Shown: positions 16,139 to 25,480, numbered from the stretch's first letter. The stretch is 37,296 nucleotides of DNA from Pseudomonadota bacterium (GCA_021782995.1 JAJXUI010000030.1:1-37296), one strand, 5' to 3'. A program made the numbers and translations. The notes: generated by a model not told the origin, from the letters alone.

Positions 16139-17140
16139 TCAGGGTGCCGGCACTTTCTGCAGCAATTCCCTGATGCAGTCCTGCGCGGTAATGCCGCGTG
16201 CCTGTGCGGTGTAGTCTAACAATAGTCGATGGCGCAACGCATTCGGCGCGATGGCCTGCACATCTTCCGGGCTGACATAGTCGCGCCCGTCCAGCCAGGC
16301 CAAGGCGCGTGCACCGCGCTCCATCGCAATCGCCGCACGCGGACTGGCACCCCAGCGCAGCCATTCCTTCAGGTTCGTGCTGTAACTTTCCGGGCGGCGC
16401 GTCGCATCCACCAGTGCCGCAATATAATCTGCCACGGGGGCAGCCAGTGTCAGCCCCAGCACTTCACGCCGCGCGCCAAACACGGTGTCCTGCTTCATCG
16501 TATGCACGGGCGGCGGCAGCTCGCGACCTTCGATCGCTTCCTTTCTGGACAGGTCCATGATCAAACGCGTTGTCTCGCGATCGGGATAATCAATCAGCGT
16601 GTGCAGCATGAAGCGGTCCAGCTGCGCTTCCGGCAGCGGATAGGTGCCTTCATGTTCGATCGGGTTTTGCGTGGCCATCACCAGGAACAGGCTGGGCAGC
16701 TTGTACGTGGTTTTGCCGACGCTTACCTGGCGCTCGGCCATCGCTTCCAGCAGTGCCGACTGCACCTTGGCCGGTGCGCGGTTGATTTCGTCGGCGAGGA
16801 TCAAATTATGGAACAGCGGGCCGCGCTGGAAGTGGAAGCTGCCATCCTCGGGCCGGTAAATATCCGAGCCGGTGAGATCGGCCGGCAGCATGTCCGGGGT
16901 GAACTGCACGCGCTGGAAATCGCAGTCCAGGCCATGCGCGAGTGCCTTGATGGCACGGGTTTTCGCGAGTCCCGGCGGGCCTTCCAGTAACAGGTGGCCT
17001 TCTGCCAGCAAGGCCACCAGCAGGCTTTCCACCAGCTCCGGCTGACCCAGAATCTGGGTGTTCAGATATTGCTGCAACTCCCTGAACACTCCGAGATTCT
17101 TGCTTGCCTGCTGTTGCGTATTCGCTACAAAACTATCCAT
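16139..17140 (-). CDS. moxR: MoxR-family AAA+ ATPase
   Basis: A 333-residue ATPase. Walker A is GPPGLAKT (residues 54-61), Walker B is LILADEINR with D117 and E118, and sensor 1 lies in ATQNP, followed by the EHEGTYPLPEAQLDRF stretch typical of MoxR. The C-terminal lid domain (residues 230-333) is complete. MoxR ATPases act as chaperones that load cofactors or remodel complexes together with VWA proteins, as in methanol dehydrogenase maturation and envelope-stress modules. Here the VWA partners are batA and batB downstream. The ATG at 17140 follows AGGAG by seven bases and is preferred to in-frame starts further up. It is the first gene of the operon. Confidence 0.93.
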   Translation of the reverse strand: MDSFVANTQQQASKNLGVFRELQQYLNTQILGQPELVESLLVALLAEGHLLLEGPPGLAKTRAIKALAHGLDCDFQRVQFTPDMLPADLTGSDIYRPEDGSFHFQRGPLFHNLILADEINRAPAKVQSALLEAMAERQVSVGKTTYKLPSLFLVMATQNPIEHEGTYPLPEAQLDRFMLHTLIDYPDRETTRLIMDLSRKEAIEGRELPPPVHTMKQDTVFGARREVLGLTLAAPVADYIAALVDATRRPESYSTNLKEWLRWGASPRAAIAMERGARALAWLDGRDYVSPEDVQAIAPNALRHRLLLDYTAQARGITAQDCIRELLQKVPAP

Positions 17141-17435
17141 TCCCAACTCCTGAAATTGATTGCAGTTGCCCTTTTCCATCCCGCACGACACGCGATGGAA
17201 CATTCACCAAGGATCGAAATATACGGAATTAAGAACAATCCATACAAAAAAAAGTTCCAAAATTTTTTTCCGGCTTCCATTGCAACGGCTCACCCTCACG
17301 TCTTGCCCGCGCCATACACACGCTGCAATGGCCAGCAGGCGGGCATTTCATGTTGACGCGCGTGACATTCAATCCGTAACGTATTGCTGCTACACTGCAC
17401 TTCAATTTCCGTCATGCCTGCAGGCACCTTCTTAA
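17141..17435. promoter_or_regulatory. Divergent promoter region between moxR and ackA
   Basis: A 295-bp gap between two operons reading away from each other. It contains an A-run and T-run pair around GTTCC (about 17244-17270), which would bend or fold easily. A possible rightward promoter is TTCAAT (17368-17373) with TACACT (17391-17396) at 17-bp spacing; both boxes are poor. There is no good ribosome binding site before ackA. Confidence 0.35.
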
Positions 17436-18614
17436 ATGTCCTTGATACTCACGCTCAACGGCGGCTCTTCCAGCATCAAGTTCGCGCTGTTCAAGGCCGC
17501 GTCCATGCAGCGCACGCTGCACGGGCAAGTGGAGCGCATCGGCCTGAGCAATACCCGGCTGATTTACCACGCGCATGAAAACGATCCGGCACAATCAGCG
17601 CATGTTACCGCGAGTGATTTTCGCAGTGCGGCTGAATGGCTGCTGGACTGGCTGGCAGGCATGACCGATTTCAACGCCATTACTGCAATCGGGCATCGCG
17701 TGGTGCATGGCATGCAGCATGTGCAGCACGCGCGCATCACCGACGCATTGCTAGCCGACTTGCAGCGCATCAGCACTGTTGATCCCGAACATCTGCCAGG
17801 GGAGATACGGCTGATGCAGATGATCCGGCAACGACACCCGAAAATGCCGCAGGTTGCCTGCTTCGACACCGCCTTTCACAGCCAGATGCCGCGCGTGGCC
17901 AAGCTGCTGCCCATCCCGCGCAAGTATGCTGCGCAAGGCATACAGCGCTACGGCTTTCACGGACTGTCGTATGCATACCTGCTGCAAGAGTTAAAATACC
18001 ATAATATAAACAACGCATTACAAAACAATATCATCATCGCACACCTCGGCAATGGTTCCAGCCTCGCGGCAGTCCGCAATGGGCGATGCGTGGACACCAG
18101 CATGGGCTACACCCCTGCCGGTGGTGTGATGATGGGGACGCGCTCGGGTGACCTCGATCCCGGTGTGGCATGGCAGCTGTTGCAGATCGAACACCTGTCG
18201 CCGCAACAATTCAGCAGCATGCTCAATCATGAATCCGGACTGAAAGGCGTTTCCGAAACCAGCGCCGACATGCGCGAATTGCTCGCGCAGGAACAGGAAG
18301 ATGTGCGCGCAGCCGAGGCGGTCGAACTGTATTGCTACCAGATCAGGAAATGCATCGGCGCCTATGCCGCGGTGCTGGGCGGGCTGGAGGTGCTGGTGTT
18401 CAGCGGCGGCATCGGCGAGAACGCACACCAGGTTCGCGAACGCATCTGCGCGAATCTGGAGTTTCTCGGCATCCGCCTCGATACCACATTGAATTGCAAC
18501 AATGCTGCGGTAATTTCTGCCGCAGACAGCCGCGTCACGGTGCGCGTGATGCACACCGACGAGGAACTGATGATCGCCCGCTCGGTCTACCAGATGCAGG
18601 CAACAGGATTTTGA
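17436..18614 (+). CDS. ackA: Acetate kinase
   Basis: A 392-residue protein that carries out acetyl-phosphate + ADP = acetate + ATP. Family marks are all present: LTLNGGSSSIKF at the start, RYGFHGLSY in the middle, HLGNGSSLAAVRNG with DTSMGYTPAGGVMMGTRSGD, VFSGGIGEN, and a C-terminal HTDEELMIAR containing the catalytic-region glutamate. Length is normal for AckA. No phosphotransacetylase lies beside it; instead phosphoketolase follows after 27 bp, so its acetyl-phosphate probably comes from sugar phosphates. The cytoplasmic product would yield one ATP per acetyl-phosphate. The start lacks a strong Shine-Dalgarno sequence. Confidence 0.95.
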   Translation: MSLILTLNGGSSSIKFALFKAASMQRTLHGQVERIGLSNTRLIYHAHENDPAQSAHVTASDFRSAAEWLLDWLAGMTDFNAITAIGHRVVHGMQHVQHARITDALLADLQRISTVDPEHLPGEIRLMQMIRQRHPKMPQVACFDTAFHSQMPRVAKLLPIPRKYAAQGIQRYGFHGLSYAYLLQELKYHNINNALQNNIIIAHLGNGSSLAAVRNGRCVDTSMGYTPAGGVMMGTRSGDLDPGVAWQLLQIEHLSPQQFSSMLNHESGLKGVSETSADMRELLAQEQEDVRAAEAVELYCYQIRKCIGAYAAVLGGLEVLVFSGGIGENAHQVRERICANLEFLGIRLDTTLNCNNAAVISAADSRVTVRVMHTDEELMIARSVYQMQATGF

Positions 18615-18641
18615 GTCAAGAAAATGTAAAGGAATCGGTAC

Positions 18642-21029
18642 ATGGTTAATCCGCTGCACACCCAGACTGCCAAAGGCCCACTGACACCCGATCTGCTGCA
18701 CAAGATGGATGCCTGGTGGCGCGCAGCAAATTATCTCGCCGTGGGACAGATATACCTGTATGACAATCCGCTGCTCAAGGAAGCGCTGAAACTGCAGCAC
18801 ATCAAGCCGCGCCTGCTGGGGCACTGGGGCACCACGCCGGGCCTGAACTTCCTCTATGTGCACCTCAACCGCGTCATCAATCAGCATGACCTGAACATGA
18901 TCTACATCACCGGCCCCGGCCATGGCGGGCCGGCGCTGGTGGCGAATACGTATCTTGAGGGAACCTACAGCGAGCTGTATCCGGAAATTTCACAAGACGA
19001 AGCAGGCATGAAAAAGCTGTTCAAGCAGTTTTCCTTCCCCGGCGGCATTCCCAGCCATGTGGCGGCGGAAACGCCGGGCTCCATCCATGAAGGCGGCGAG
19101 CTGGGGTATGCACTGTCGCATGCGTTTGGCGCGGCCTTCGACAATCCGGACCTGATCGTCAGCTGCGTGGTGGGCGATGGCGAAGCGGAAACCGGCGCGA
19201 TGGCCACCAGCTGGCATTCGAACAAATTCCTCAACCCGGTGCATGACGGCGCGGTCTTGCCCATCCTGCACCTCAATGGCTACAAGATCGCCGGCCCCAC
19301 CGTGCTGGCGCGCATCCCGCATGATGAACTGGAATCGCTGTTCCGCGGCTATGGCTATGCGCCGCATTTCGTCGAGGGCGATGACCCGGAAGCCATGCAC
19401 CAGCGGATGGCGGCCACGCTGGACAAGGTGGTCAAGGACATCCGCAACATCCAGAAGGACGCGCGCACGACAGGATTTACACAACGGCCGCGCTGGCCGA
19501 TGATCATCCTGCGCTCGCCCAAGGGCTGGACCGGCCCGGATATTGTCGACGACAAGCCGGTGGAAAACACCTTCCGCGCGCACCAGGTGCCGGTGACCAA
19601 TTTCGCCGCACAGCCGGAACATGTGCAGATCCTGGAAAACTGGATGCGCCGCTACAAGGCGGAAACGCTGTTTGATGCCAACGGCAAACTGCTGGAACAT
19701 ATTGCGGAGCTCGCCCCGCAAGGCGAACGCCGCATGAGCGCCAACCCGCATGCCAATGGCGGCGTGCTGCTGCGCGACCTGCGCCTGCCCGATTTCCGCG
19801 ACTATGCGGTGAAGGTGCTGGCACCCGGCGCAGTCAAAGCCGAAGCCACCCGCATGCAGGGCAACTACATCCGCGACGTGATGAGGCTCAACATGGAGGT
19901 GAAAAACTTCCGCATCTTCAGCCCGGATGAAACTGCCTCCAACCGCTGGGGCGCATTGTTTGAAATCACCACCCGCTGCTCCACCGCTGAAACGATCGCC
20001 ATCGACGACCATGTGTCCGCCGATGGCCGTGTGATGGAAATGCTCAGCGAACACCAGTGCGAAGGCTGGCTGGAAGGCTACCTGCTCACCGGGCGGCATG
20101 GATTCTTTTCCTGCTACGAGGCGTTCATCCATATCATCGATTCGATGTTCAACCAGCACGCGAAATGGCTGAAGGTGAGCAAGCAGATTCCCTGGCGGCG
20201 CCCGATTGCATCGCTCAACTACCTGCTGTCTTCGCATGTATGGCGGCAGGACCACAACGGCTTCTCGCACCAGGACCCCGGCTTTATCGACCATGTAGTG
20301 AACAAGAAGGCGGACATCATCCGCGTCTACCTGCCGCCCGATGCGAACACCCTGCTCTATACCACCGAGCATTGCCTGAAAAGCCGCGACAAGGTAAACG
20401 TGATTGTGGCCGGCAAGCAGCCGGAAGCGCAGTGGCTGGACATGGATGCCGCAATACGCCACTGCACGGCAGGCTTGGGCATCTGGGAGTGGGCCAGCAA
20501 CGATAAAGGCAGCGAGCCGGACGTGGTGATGGCCTGCTGTGGCGAAGTGCCGACACTGGAGACACTGGCCGCGGTGAAAATCCTGCGCGAGCTATTCCCG
20601 CAACTGAAAATCCGCGTGATCAACATCGTCAACCTGATGACACTCCAGCCGCCCTCCGAACATCCGGACGGACTTGCTGATAAGGAGTTTGACCTGCTGT
20701 TCACGCATGACAAACCGATCATCTTCGCCTTCCACGGTTACCCCTGGCTGATCCACCGCCTCGCCTATCGCCGCACCAACCATGCCCACCTGCATGTGCG
20801 CGGCTACAAGGAAAACGGCACCACCACCACGCCATTCGACATGGTGGTGCTCAACGACCTGGACCGCTTCCATCTGGCTGCTGACGTGATCGACCGCGTG
20901 CCGGGCCTGGGCGATGGCGCCGCTTACGCGCGGCAATTCCTGCGCGACAAATTGCTGGAGCACAAGGCATATATCGTGGAGCACGGTGAAGACATGCCGG
21001 AAATCCGCAACTGGGAATGGGGGCATTGA
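18642..21029 (+). CDS. xfp: Xylulose-5-phosphate/fructose-6-phosphate phosphoketolase
   Basis: A 795-residue thiamine-diphosphate enzyme that splits xylulose-5-P (or fructose-6-P) with phosphate to acetyl-phosphate plus glyceraldehyde-3-P (or erythrose-4-P). Signatures: GPGHGGPA near residue 90, [20 protein letters not shown], and the ThDP-magnesium motif GDGEAETG from residue 178. Length equals the family norm. AAAGGAA precedes the ATG. With ackA it makes a short path from pentose or hexose phosphates to acetate and ATP. In an autotroph it could drain or adjust Calvin-cycle intermediates and supply C2 units without losing CO2. Which substrate is preferred cannot be told from sequence. Confidence 0.95.
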   Translation: MVNPLHTQTAKGPLTPDLLHKMDAWWRAANYLAVGQIYLYDNPLLKEALKLQHIKPRLLGHWGTTPGLNFLYVHLNRVINQHDLNMIYITGPGHGGPALVANTYLEGTYSELYPEISQDEAGMKKLFKQFSFPGGIPSHVAAETPGSIHEGGELGYALSHAFGAAFDNPDLIVSCVVGDGEAETGAMATSWHSNKFLNPVHDGAVLPILHLNGYKIAGPTVLARIPHDELESLFRGYGYAPHFVEGDDPEAMHQRMAATLDKVVKDIRNIQKDARTTGFTQRPRWPMIILRSPKGWTGPDIVDDKPVENTFRAHQVPVTNFAAQPEHVQILENWMRRYKAETLFDANGKLLEHIAELAPQGERRMSANPHANGGVLLRDLRLPDFRDYAVKVLAPGAVKAEATRMQGNYIRDVMRLNMEVKNFRIFSPDETASNRWGALFEITTRCSTAETIAIDDHVSADGRVMEMLSEHQCEGWLEGYLLTGRHGFFSCYEAFIHIIDSMFNQHAKWLKVSKQIPWRRPIASLNYLLSSHVWRQDHNGFSHQDPGFIDHVVNKKADIIRVYLPPDANTLLYTTEHCLKSRDKVNVIVAGKQPEAQWLDMDAAIRHCTAGLGIWEWASNDKGSEPDVVMACCGEVPTLETLAAVKILRELFPQLKIRVINIVNLMTLQPPSEHPDGLADKEFDLLFTHDKPIIFAFHGYPWLIHRLAYRRTNHAHLHVRGYKENGTTTTPFDMVVLNDLDRFHLAADVIDRVPGLGDGAAYARQFLRDKLLEHKAYIVEHGEDMPEIRNWEWGH

Positions 21030-21069
21030 ACACCCCATCGTTTTACATAAACCCGAGAAGGAGAACAGG

Positions 21070-21381
21070 ATGAGCCAGACTGAAAATCACTGGGCAGAGG
21101 TGAAAGAAATCGAATCCGAAATCGCGCGCTACATGATTGCACTCGGGCTGGACTGGCATGACGATATCGCGATGACCATGCTGGCCAGGGAAAGCAAGGC
21201 CTTCGGCCCCGATCAGGCGACTGCCGCCTTCTCCTCGCACGACCAGCACCGCATCAGCAAGGCAAAACTGTTTGGCCTGGTCAACACCATGCTGCTCACG
21301 ATGAAAAGCGCCGCCCTGGACGAGCGCGACGTGCATGGTGGCGAAATCTGGAAGGCCTTCGCGAAGCACCTGTATGTGTAG
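21070..21381 (+). CDS. Small protein of unknown function after phosphoketolase
   Basis: A 103-residue soluble, probably all-helical protein that I do not recognise. It begins at ATG 21070 with a strong GAAGGAG site, 40 bp after xfp and in the same direction, so it is most likely co-transcribed with ackA-xfp. Visible features are a charged N-terminal helix (ENHWAEVKEIESEIARYM), a LGLDWHDD turn, a helix rich in A, R, E and K, and an aromatic C-terminus. It has no cysteines, signal peptide or membrane segment. Codon use matches the GC-rich neighbours. It may be a regulator or accessory factor of phosphoketolase; that is guilt by association only. Confidence 0.8.
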   Translation: MSQTENHWAEVKEIESEIARYMIALGLDWHDDIAMTMLARESKAFGPDQATAAFSSHDQHRISKAKLFGLVNTMLLTMKSAALDERDVHGGEIWKAFAKHLYV

Positions 21382-21712
21382 AAAATCATCGCATTTCTGA
21401 TTCACCCTGCCTTCAGCTTCCACATTGCAGACAGTTGGCCACTGAAGTAGACTGATTCAAAGCGGACAGGTTTGATTGTCGGATTTGTCCCAGGAACGGC
21501 CATCTTGAAATGTCTGATTTCCTGAAATGAATATGAAAATAAGATGGGCAACAGTCAGCTATAAGCAAACTTTTTCTCTGTCCGTATTATTAATGCATAT
21601 ACGGACAGGCAGACACTAAGGATGGAAAATGATTCATGTGGTTATCAAAAATTGGTCTGTTTTTTTATAATTATTCAGTACTGTCCGGAGATAACCGGGG
21701 AGTGTGAAACCA
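21382..21712. promoter_or_regulatory. AT-rich gap with four CGGACAG half-sites
   Basis: This 331-bp gap marks the switch from GC-rich to AT-rich sequence. The 7-mer CGGACAG occurs at 21463-21469 and 21602-21608, and its complement CTGTCCG at 21578-21584 and 21681-21687. Two of the four form a 10-bp perfect inverted repeat (listed separately). No gene is visible. The array lies just upstream of the first islet gene, so it may be its operator region. Confidence 0.5.
21578..21608. promoter_or_regulatory. 10-bp perfect inverted repeat, operator or hairpin
   Basis: CTGTCCGTAT and ATACGGACAG are separated by 11 AT-rich bases. As DNA it could hold a dimeric regulator; as RNA it would form a stable stem. 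It has no T-run after the stem. It begins about 135 bases before the gene at 21713. Confidence 0.55.
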
Positions 21713-22195
21713 ATGAACACATGGCGAGATGATACTTTTGGCAAAAACGGAATATTTTTATGGATTCCAGGACTTAGCCCAGTATTTCTTGTGACAATGT
21801 TCTTAATGTTTGCTGTAAATTTAAACCGTACTGCTGATTTCATAGGTTTTGGCATAGGTCTTTTATTACCTGCCATGTGGGGTGTCTTCTATATTTCACA
21901 GATAATTAGCGTTTTTCAAGAAATATCATTGGATAGTAATCAAATCTCAGGGAAATTGTATTTTGGACGAAAGGTGAATCTGAAGGCTTCTGATATTAGT
22001 TCATTTTCCTACTATTCAATGACATGGAAAATCCGGCAAATTAATTTATTTGATCGTGACAGGCCTGGTGTCAATATTCAGCTTCAAAACGGATCTGTTA
22101 TACGAATAAATGCAAAAACAAAGGATTTTATAAAATTAGTCGATGCATTAAAGGTATTTGCACTGAATTCTGGGCAGATTACCTGTGATCTATGA
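21713..22195 (+). CDS. Small membrane protein, PH-like domain, AT-rich
   Basis: A 160-residue protein with two adjacent hydrophobic helices at about residues 12-32 and 42-65. An about 90-residue beta-rich soluble part follows (ISLDSNQISGKLYFGRKVNL, then INIQL-type strands) and ends in a helix. This layout, two helices then a beta barrel capped by a helix, resembles bacterial PH-domain membrane proteins, but similarity is by pattern only. I prefer ATG 21713, ten bases after GGGGAG; a GTG at 21704 is in frame. Its codons are strikingly AT-rich (many ATT, AAA and TTT) compared with neighbours, suggesting recent acquisition. Confidence 0.72.
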   Translation: MNTWRDDTFGKNGIFLWIPGLSPVFLVTMFLMFAVNLNRTADFIGFGIGLLLPAMWGVFYISQIISVFQEISLDSNQISGKLYFGRKVNLKASDISSFSYYSMTWKIRQINLFDRDRPGVNIQLQNGSVIRINAKTKDFIKLVDALKVFALNSGQITCDL

Positions 22196-22307
22196 GCATG
22201 TGTAAATTTGGTAAACAATTTATTAATCTGTGAGGCAAAGAATAATGGTATCTACTCCTGGATATATAGCTGTACAACTATATTTTTATTCATGCTAAAT
22301 TTTGACC

Positions 22308-22742
22308 ATGCTACTCACTCCTAACTCACAGCTATTTCTTCGCATAGGAGCGAGCTTCTTCTTTAGTTCTTACGTACTGCTCTACGTAGGGATGATTGCA
22401 TTATTTGTATTTGGCATATTTGAGATGCTGGCGGCACACGCTCTGAATATCTATATGCCGCATTTATTCTTTCCAATATTCATTACATGGGCTGGAGCTT
22501 TTATCGTGTCTATCTACACGTATTTTGGCCTATCATTCGTAGTTCGCTGCCCTGCTTGCCATGCTTCTCTTCTGCGTATTCCAAGCGGACTTAAGCCGTT
22601 GTCCGTCACTTTACAAAAGAAACCTCCGATTGTGCTTCGTTTGAGCCGATGGAGCAGCCAAGGCTGGGACATCCTTCACTATGGCCACGTTCAGTGTGTC
22701 CAATGTGAGCAAGAATACAGCTTGGCCAAGATTAAATGGTAA
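22308..22742 (+). CDS. Small membrane protein with C-terminal zinc ribbon
   Basis: A 144-residue protein with two long hydrophobic helices at about residues 16-45 and 52-78, followed directly by a cytoplasmic cysteine module: C81-P-A-C84 and C130-V-Q-C133. Two CxxC knuckles are the hallmark of a zinc ribbon. The 45 residues between them are basic. The start at ATG 22308 is preferred to an in-frame TTG at 22302; neither has a good ribosome site. I do not recognise the family. It follows the PH-like gene on the same strand after 112 bp and shares its lower GC content, so both may have arrived together. Confidence 0.72.
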   Translation: MLLTPNSQLFLRIGASFFFSSYVLLYVGMIALFVFGIFEMLAAHALNIYMPHLFFPIFITWAGAFIVSIYTYFGLSFVVRCPACHASLLRIPSGLKPLSVTLQKKPPIVLRLSRWSSQGWDILHYGHVQCVQCEQEYSLAKIKW

Positions 22743-22994
22743 ACACCCGATTTAATGTTCAGCGATAACATTTGTTATGTCCGTTTTCGGGCAACGGATT
22801 TATACAATCAAATGTCGGCAAAGGGCACGCTACGGTCAAGACCAGCCTGTAACTGCCTCCCCATTAACAGCCATAAGCTTGCACCCACAGTGATGTAAAG
22901 CGTAGACTGTACCAAAGCGCACATTGCGCGATCGCGGGAGTGACCCTGCTACACTGCGAAAAGCAAACAGCATTTACCTGCATACCTGACGACC
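22743..22994. other. Intergenic region at the right side of the AT-rich islet
   Basis: A 252-bp region without a visible gene. It has a short palindrome ATAACA-TT-TGTTAT at 22766-22779, and GC content rises again after about 22800. I see no transposase remnant, tRNA or obvious attachment-site repeat that would mark an insertion boundary. Confidence 0.35.
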
Positions 22995-23840
22995 ATGACA
23001 CCCGCACAAGCAAAGGATTACAAGGCGCAAATTGCGGATCTCTACTCGAGACGGAGTGACAGCTATGACTCGAGCGCATGGCATGCGCAGATCGCACGCA
23101 AGCTTGTTGATTTGTCTGGCATCCGTTCTGGTGCAAACATGCTGGATATATGCACCGGAACGGGCATGGTGGCGTTATATGCGGCCGAAAAAATCGGATC
23201 GAAGGGGTCTATTATTGGCGTGGACATATCGGAAGGCATGCTGAAGAAGGCCCATGCCAACGCCATTTCTGCGGGCATTGTGAATGTCAGTTTCGCATAT
23301 GGTGATGGCGAGCACCTCGACTTTCCGCCGGACAGTTTTGACACGATATTCTGCAGTTCTGCATTCATCTGGATGACAGATTTGACGCATAGCCTGACGC
23401 GCTGGAAGGACTTGCTGAAGCCAGGTGGCAAGCTCGGTTTTCATGCATTTTCCGAGACTGCATTCGTGAGCGGCGTTGTCGCTCAGGCCGTGCTGTCGAA
23501 GTATGGCGTCGATTACCAGATGAACCGGCCTGCAGGGTCGGTAGACAAGTGCCATGCGCTGATGGAGTGCTCGGGCTTCCGGAACATCCGGATTGAAGTT
23601 GACGCAAGCTCAAATTACATCAGCCTTGAGGAAGCCAGGCGTGCCTGGGTGGGGGTGTCCCATCCCGCACCTGGACAGTACCCCCATCCCCTTTCTGCAT
23701 TATTGCCTGCCGAGCTGGATGCAGCATATGCCGATTACATCAGGGAAATGGAACGACGGAATGGCGCATGCGGGATACGCAACGACATGACGGTCTTTTA
23801 TGTTTTTGGCGAGAAAGCGCTTGCAGGATTGACGGCTTGA
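22995..23840 (+). CDS. Class I SAM-dependent methyltransferase
   Basis: A 281-residue protein with a UbiE-like Rossmann methyltransferase core. SAM-binding motif I is DICTGTGMVA at residues 51-60, followed by the ribose-binding acidic end of strand 2 (GVDIS) and a motif near YGDGEHLDFPPDSFD; the post-core strand LLKPGGKLGF is typical. The C-terminal 100 residues probably define the substrate, which cannot be told: quinone precursor, small metabolite and toxin detoxification are all possible. The gene stands alone between an AT-rich islet and the beta-CASP gene. No strong ribosome binding site precedes the ATG. Confidence 0.85.
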   Translation: MTPAQAKDYKAQIADLYSRRSDSYDSSAWHAQIARKLVDLSGIRSGANMLDICTGTGMVALYAAEKIGSKGSIIGVDISEGMLKKAHANAISAGIVNVSFAYGDGEHLDFPPDSFDTIFCSSAFIWMTDLTHSLTRWKDLLKPGGKLGFHAFSETAFVSGVVAQAVLSKYGVDYQMNRPAGSVDKCHALMECSGFRNIRIEVDASSNYISLEEARRAWVGVSHPAPGQYPHPLSALLPAELDAAYADYIREMERRNGACGIRNDMTVFYVFGEKALAGLTA

Positions 23841-24018
23841 GCATCAGTCTGCGCTGCGCCGCACTGCCCTGATTTCAATCCTCCTGCCGGCAATGCTTCG
23901 CGTGAGTGAACCGATTCGGGGAAGGATGCTCTAACCTGTGTTTTCTGGCGATTGTGTTCCCGTTCAACTGACACGGGATACTCGATCAATTGCATGTTTC
24001 TTTTAACAAGGGTTGCTG

Positions 24019-25410
24019 ATGGACATTTCATTCCACGGGGCGGATCAGGGGGTTACCGGTTCATGCCATCTTGTAACCTGTGCCGGCAAAAAAATTCTGA
24101 TCGATTGCGGATTGTTCCAGGGCGGGCGTGAGCTCGATGAGGAGAACCGCGATCCTTTCGGGTTTGAAGCATCGGAAATCGATTTTGTCCTGCTGACCCA
24201 TGCTCATCTGGACCATTGCGGGCGCTTGCCATTGCTGGCGAAGCGCGGCTTCCGCGGCGAGATCATCGCCACTGCAGCCACACGCGAGCTGTCACGGCTG
24301 GTGATGGTGGATTCCGCGCACCTGCAGGAAGAGGAGGTGCAACACCGGCACCATCGCAACCCGCATCACGCCAAGCACCCGCCAGCGGAAGCGCCGCTCT
24401 ATTCGATACTCGATGCCTTCCTCGCGCTGGATTATTTTGGCAGGACCGCCTGTTACGGTGAGGCCATGCAGCTTGCACCGGGGATACGCGCGACGTTTAC
24501 CGACGCGGGGCATATTCTCGGCTCCGCTTCCATCCTGCTTGAGCTGGAGGAAGCGGGACACAAGCGCAGCGTGCTGTTCTCGGGCGACCTTGGCAACAGT
24601 GGCCGCCCGTTGCTGCGCAATCCTGTGCCACCGACAGGCGCGGATGTGGTGGTGATGGAAACCACCTATGGCGACCGCCTGCACAAGCCATTCCAGCCTT
24701 CGGTGGAGGAGCTGTATCTGACAATCAACGAAACCTTCAGGCGCGGCGGCAATGTGGTGATACCGGCGTTTGCGCTGGAGCGTGCGCAGGAGCTGCTATA
24801 TTTCCTGCGCGAGGGCGTCGAGCAGAAACGCCTGCCCCCTTCCATGCAGGTGTTCCTTGATTCGCCGATGGCCATCTCCGCCACGGAGGTTTTTGAACGC
24901 CACCCCGAATGCTATGACGCTGCCACGGCCGAACTTTTCCGTGACGGCAAGGACCCTTTCCACCTGCCGGGACTGAAGTTCACCCGCGATGCTTCCGCTT
25001 CGATTGCGATCAACCAGATTTCAGGCGGCGCCGTGATCATGGCGGGTTCCGGCATGTGTACGGGCGGGCGCATCCGCCACCATTTGCAGCAGAATATTTC
25101 GCGCGAGGAATGCAGCATCCTGTTTGTCGGCTATGCCGCCAGCGCCACGCTGGCCCGGCAGATTATCGATGGTGCAAGCGAAGTGCGCATTTTTGGCGAG
25201 AAGATTCCGGTACGCGCCAGGGTGCACACGATCAACGGTTTTTCCGCACACGCCGACCAGGAGGAGCTGCTTGCCTGGCACCGCTTGACCGGCAAGCCGC
25301 CCCGGACTTTCCTGGCGCATGGCGAACAGGAAACCATGTGCAAGTTTGCCGAAAAACTGCACGATACCGAGGTGGTGATGCCGGGCATGGGTCAGCGTTA
25401 TGCACTCTGA
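24019..25410 (+). CDS. Metallo-beta-lactamase/beta-CASP family RNA-processing-type hydrolase
   Basis: A 463-residue protein of the YSH1/CPSF-like group (COG1236). The zinc site HAHLDH lies at residues 61-66, with DAGHILGSASI, FSGDLGNSGRPLL and a C-terminal HADQEELLAW supplying the remaining metal and beta-CASP histidines and aspartates. ETTYGD starts the beta-CASP insert. Eukaryotic and archaeal relatives cut mRNA 3' ends; bacterial members are presumed RNases, though few are tested. AAGGG precedes ATG 24019 and decides against the TTG at 24013. It is followed at 70 bp by a membrane protein gene in the same direction. Carbapenemase activity is not implied: this is the RNase-type, not the antibiotic-type, subfamily. 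Confidence 0.9.
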   Translation: MDISFHGADQGVTGSCHLVTCAGKKILIDCGLFQGGRELDEENRDPFGFEASEIDFVLLTHAHLDHCGRLPLLAKRGFRGEIIATAATRELSRLVMVDSAHLQEEEVQHRHHRNPHHAKHPPAEAPLYSILDAFLALDYFGRTACYGEAMQLAPGIRATFTDAGHILGSASILLELEEAGHKRSVLFSGDLGNSGRPLLRNPVPPTGADVVVMETTYGDRLHKPFQPSVEELYLTINETFRRGGNVVIPAFALERAQELLYFLREGVEQKRLPPSMQVFLDSPMAISATEVFERHPECYDAATAELFRDGKDPFHLPGLKFTRDASASIAINQISGGAVIMAGSGMCTGGRIRHHLQQNISREECSILFVGYAASATLARQIIDGASEVRIFGEKIPVRARVHTINGFSAHADQEELLAWHRLTGKPPRTFLAHGEQETMCKFAEKLHDTEVVMPGMGQRYAL

Positions 25411-25480
25411 GCCTTGCCCGGCCCGGCAATTGACTTGCAGCACGGTGTTTTCATGAAACGAATATTATATAATATAATCA
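25411..25480 (+). promoter_or_regulatory. Promoter-like AT block; next gene may be leaderless
   Basis: The block holds TTTCATGAAA, a perfect 10-bp palindrome at 25449-25458, and TATAAT twice (25468-25473 and 25473-25478) right before the ATG at 25481. There is no Shine-Dalgarno sequence. If the first TATAAT is a -10 box, transcription would begin at or next to the start codon. A good -35 box is not seen. Confidence 0.4.

Noticed and set aside
18018..18923. 301-codon frame antisense to ackA and the start of xfp
   Set aside because: It crosses two well-supported genes and has no ribosome site or domain.
18990..20462. 490-codon frame antisense to phosphoketolase
   Set aside because: Same reason: the plus-strand xfp is unmistakable and the antisense product has no recognisable feature.
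21578..21608. LexA (SOS) box
   Set aside because: CTGT and ACAG are present, but their spacing is 23 bases, not the eight of a LexA box.
21382..22994. Insertion sequence or integrated element around the AT-rich islet
   Set aside because: No transposase, integrase, tRNA or flanking direct repeat was seen; only the base composition suggests transfer.
24019..25410. Beta-lactamase for antibiotic resistance
   Set aside because: The beta-CASP domain and the spacing of the later motifs identify an RNA-processing-type member, not an antibiotic-hydrolysing enzyme.
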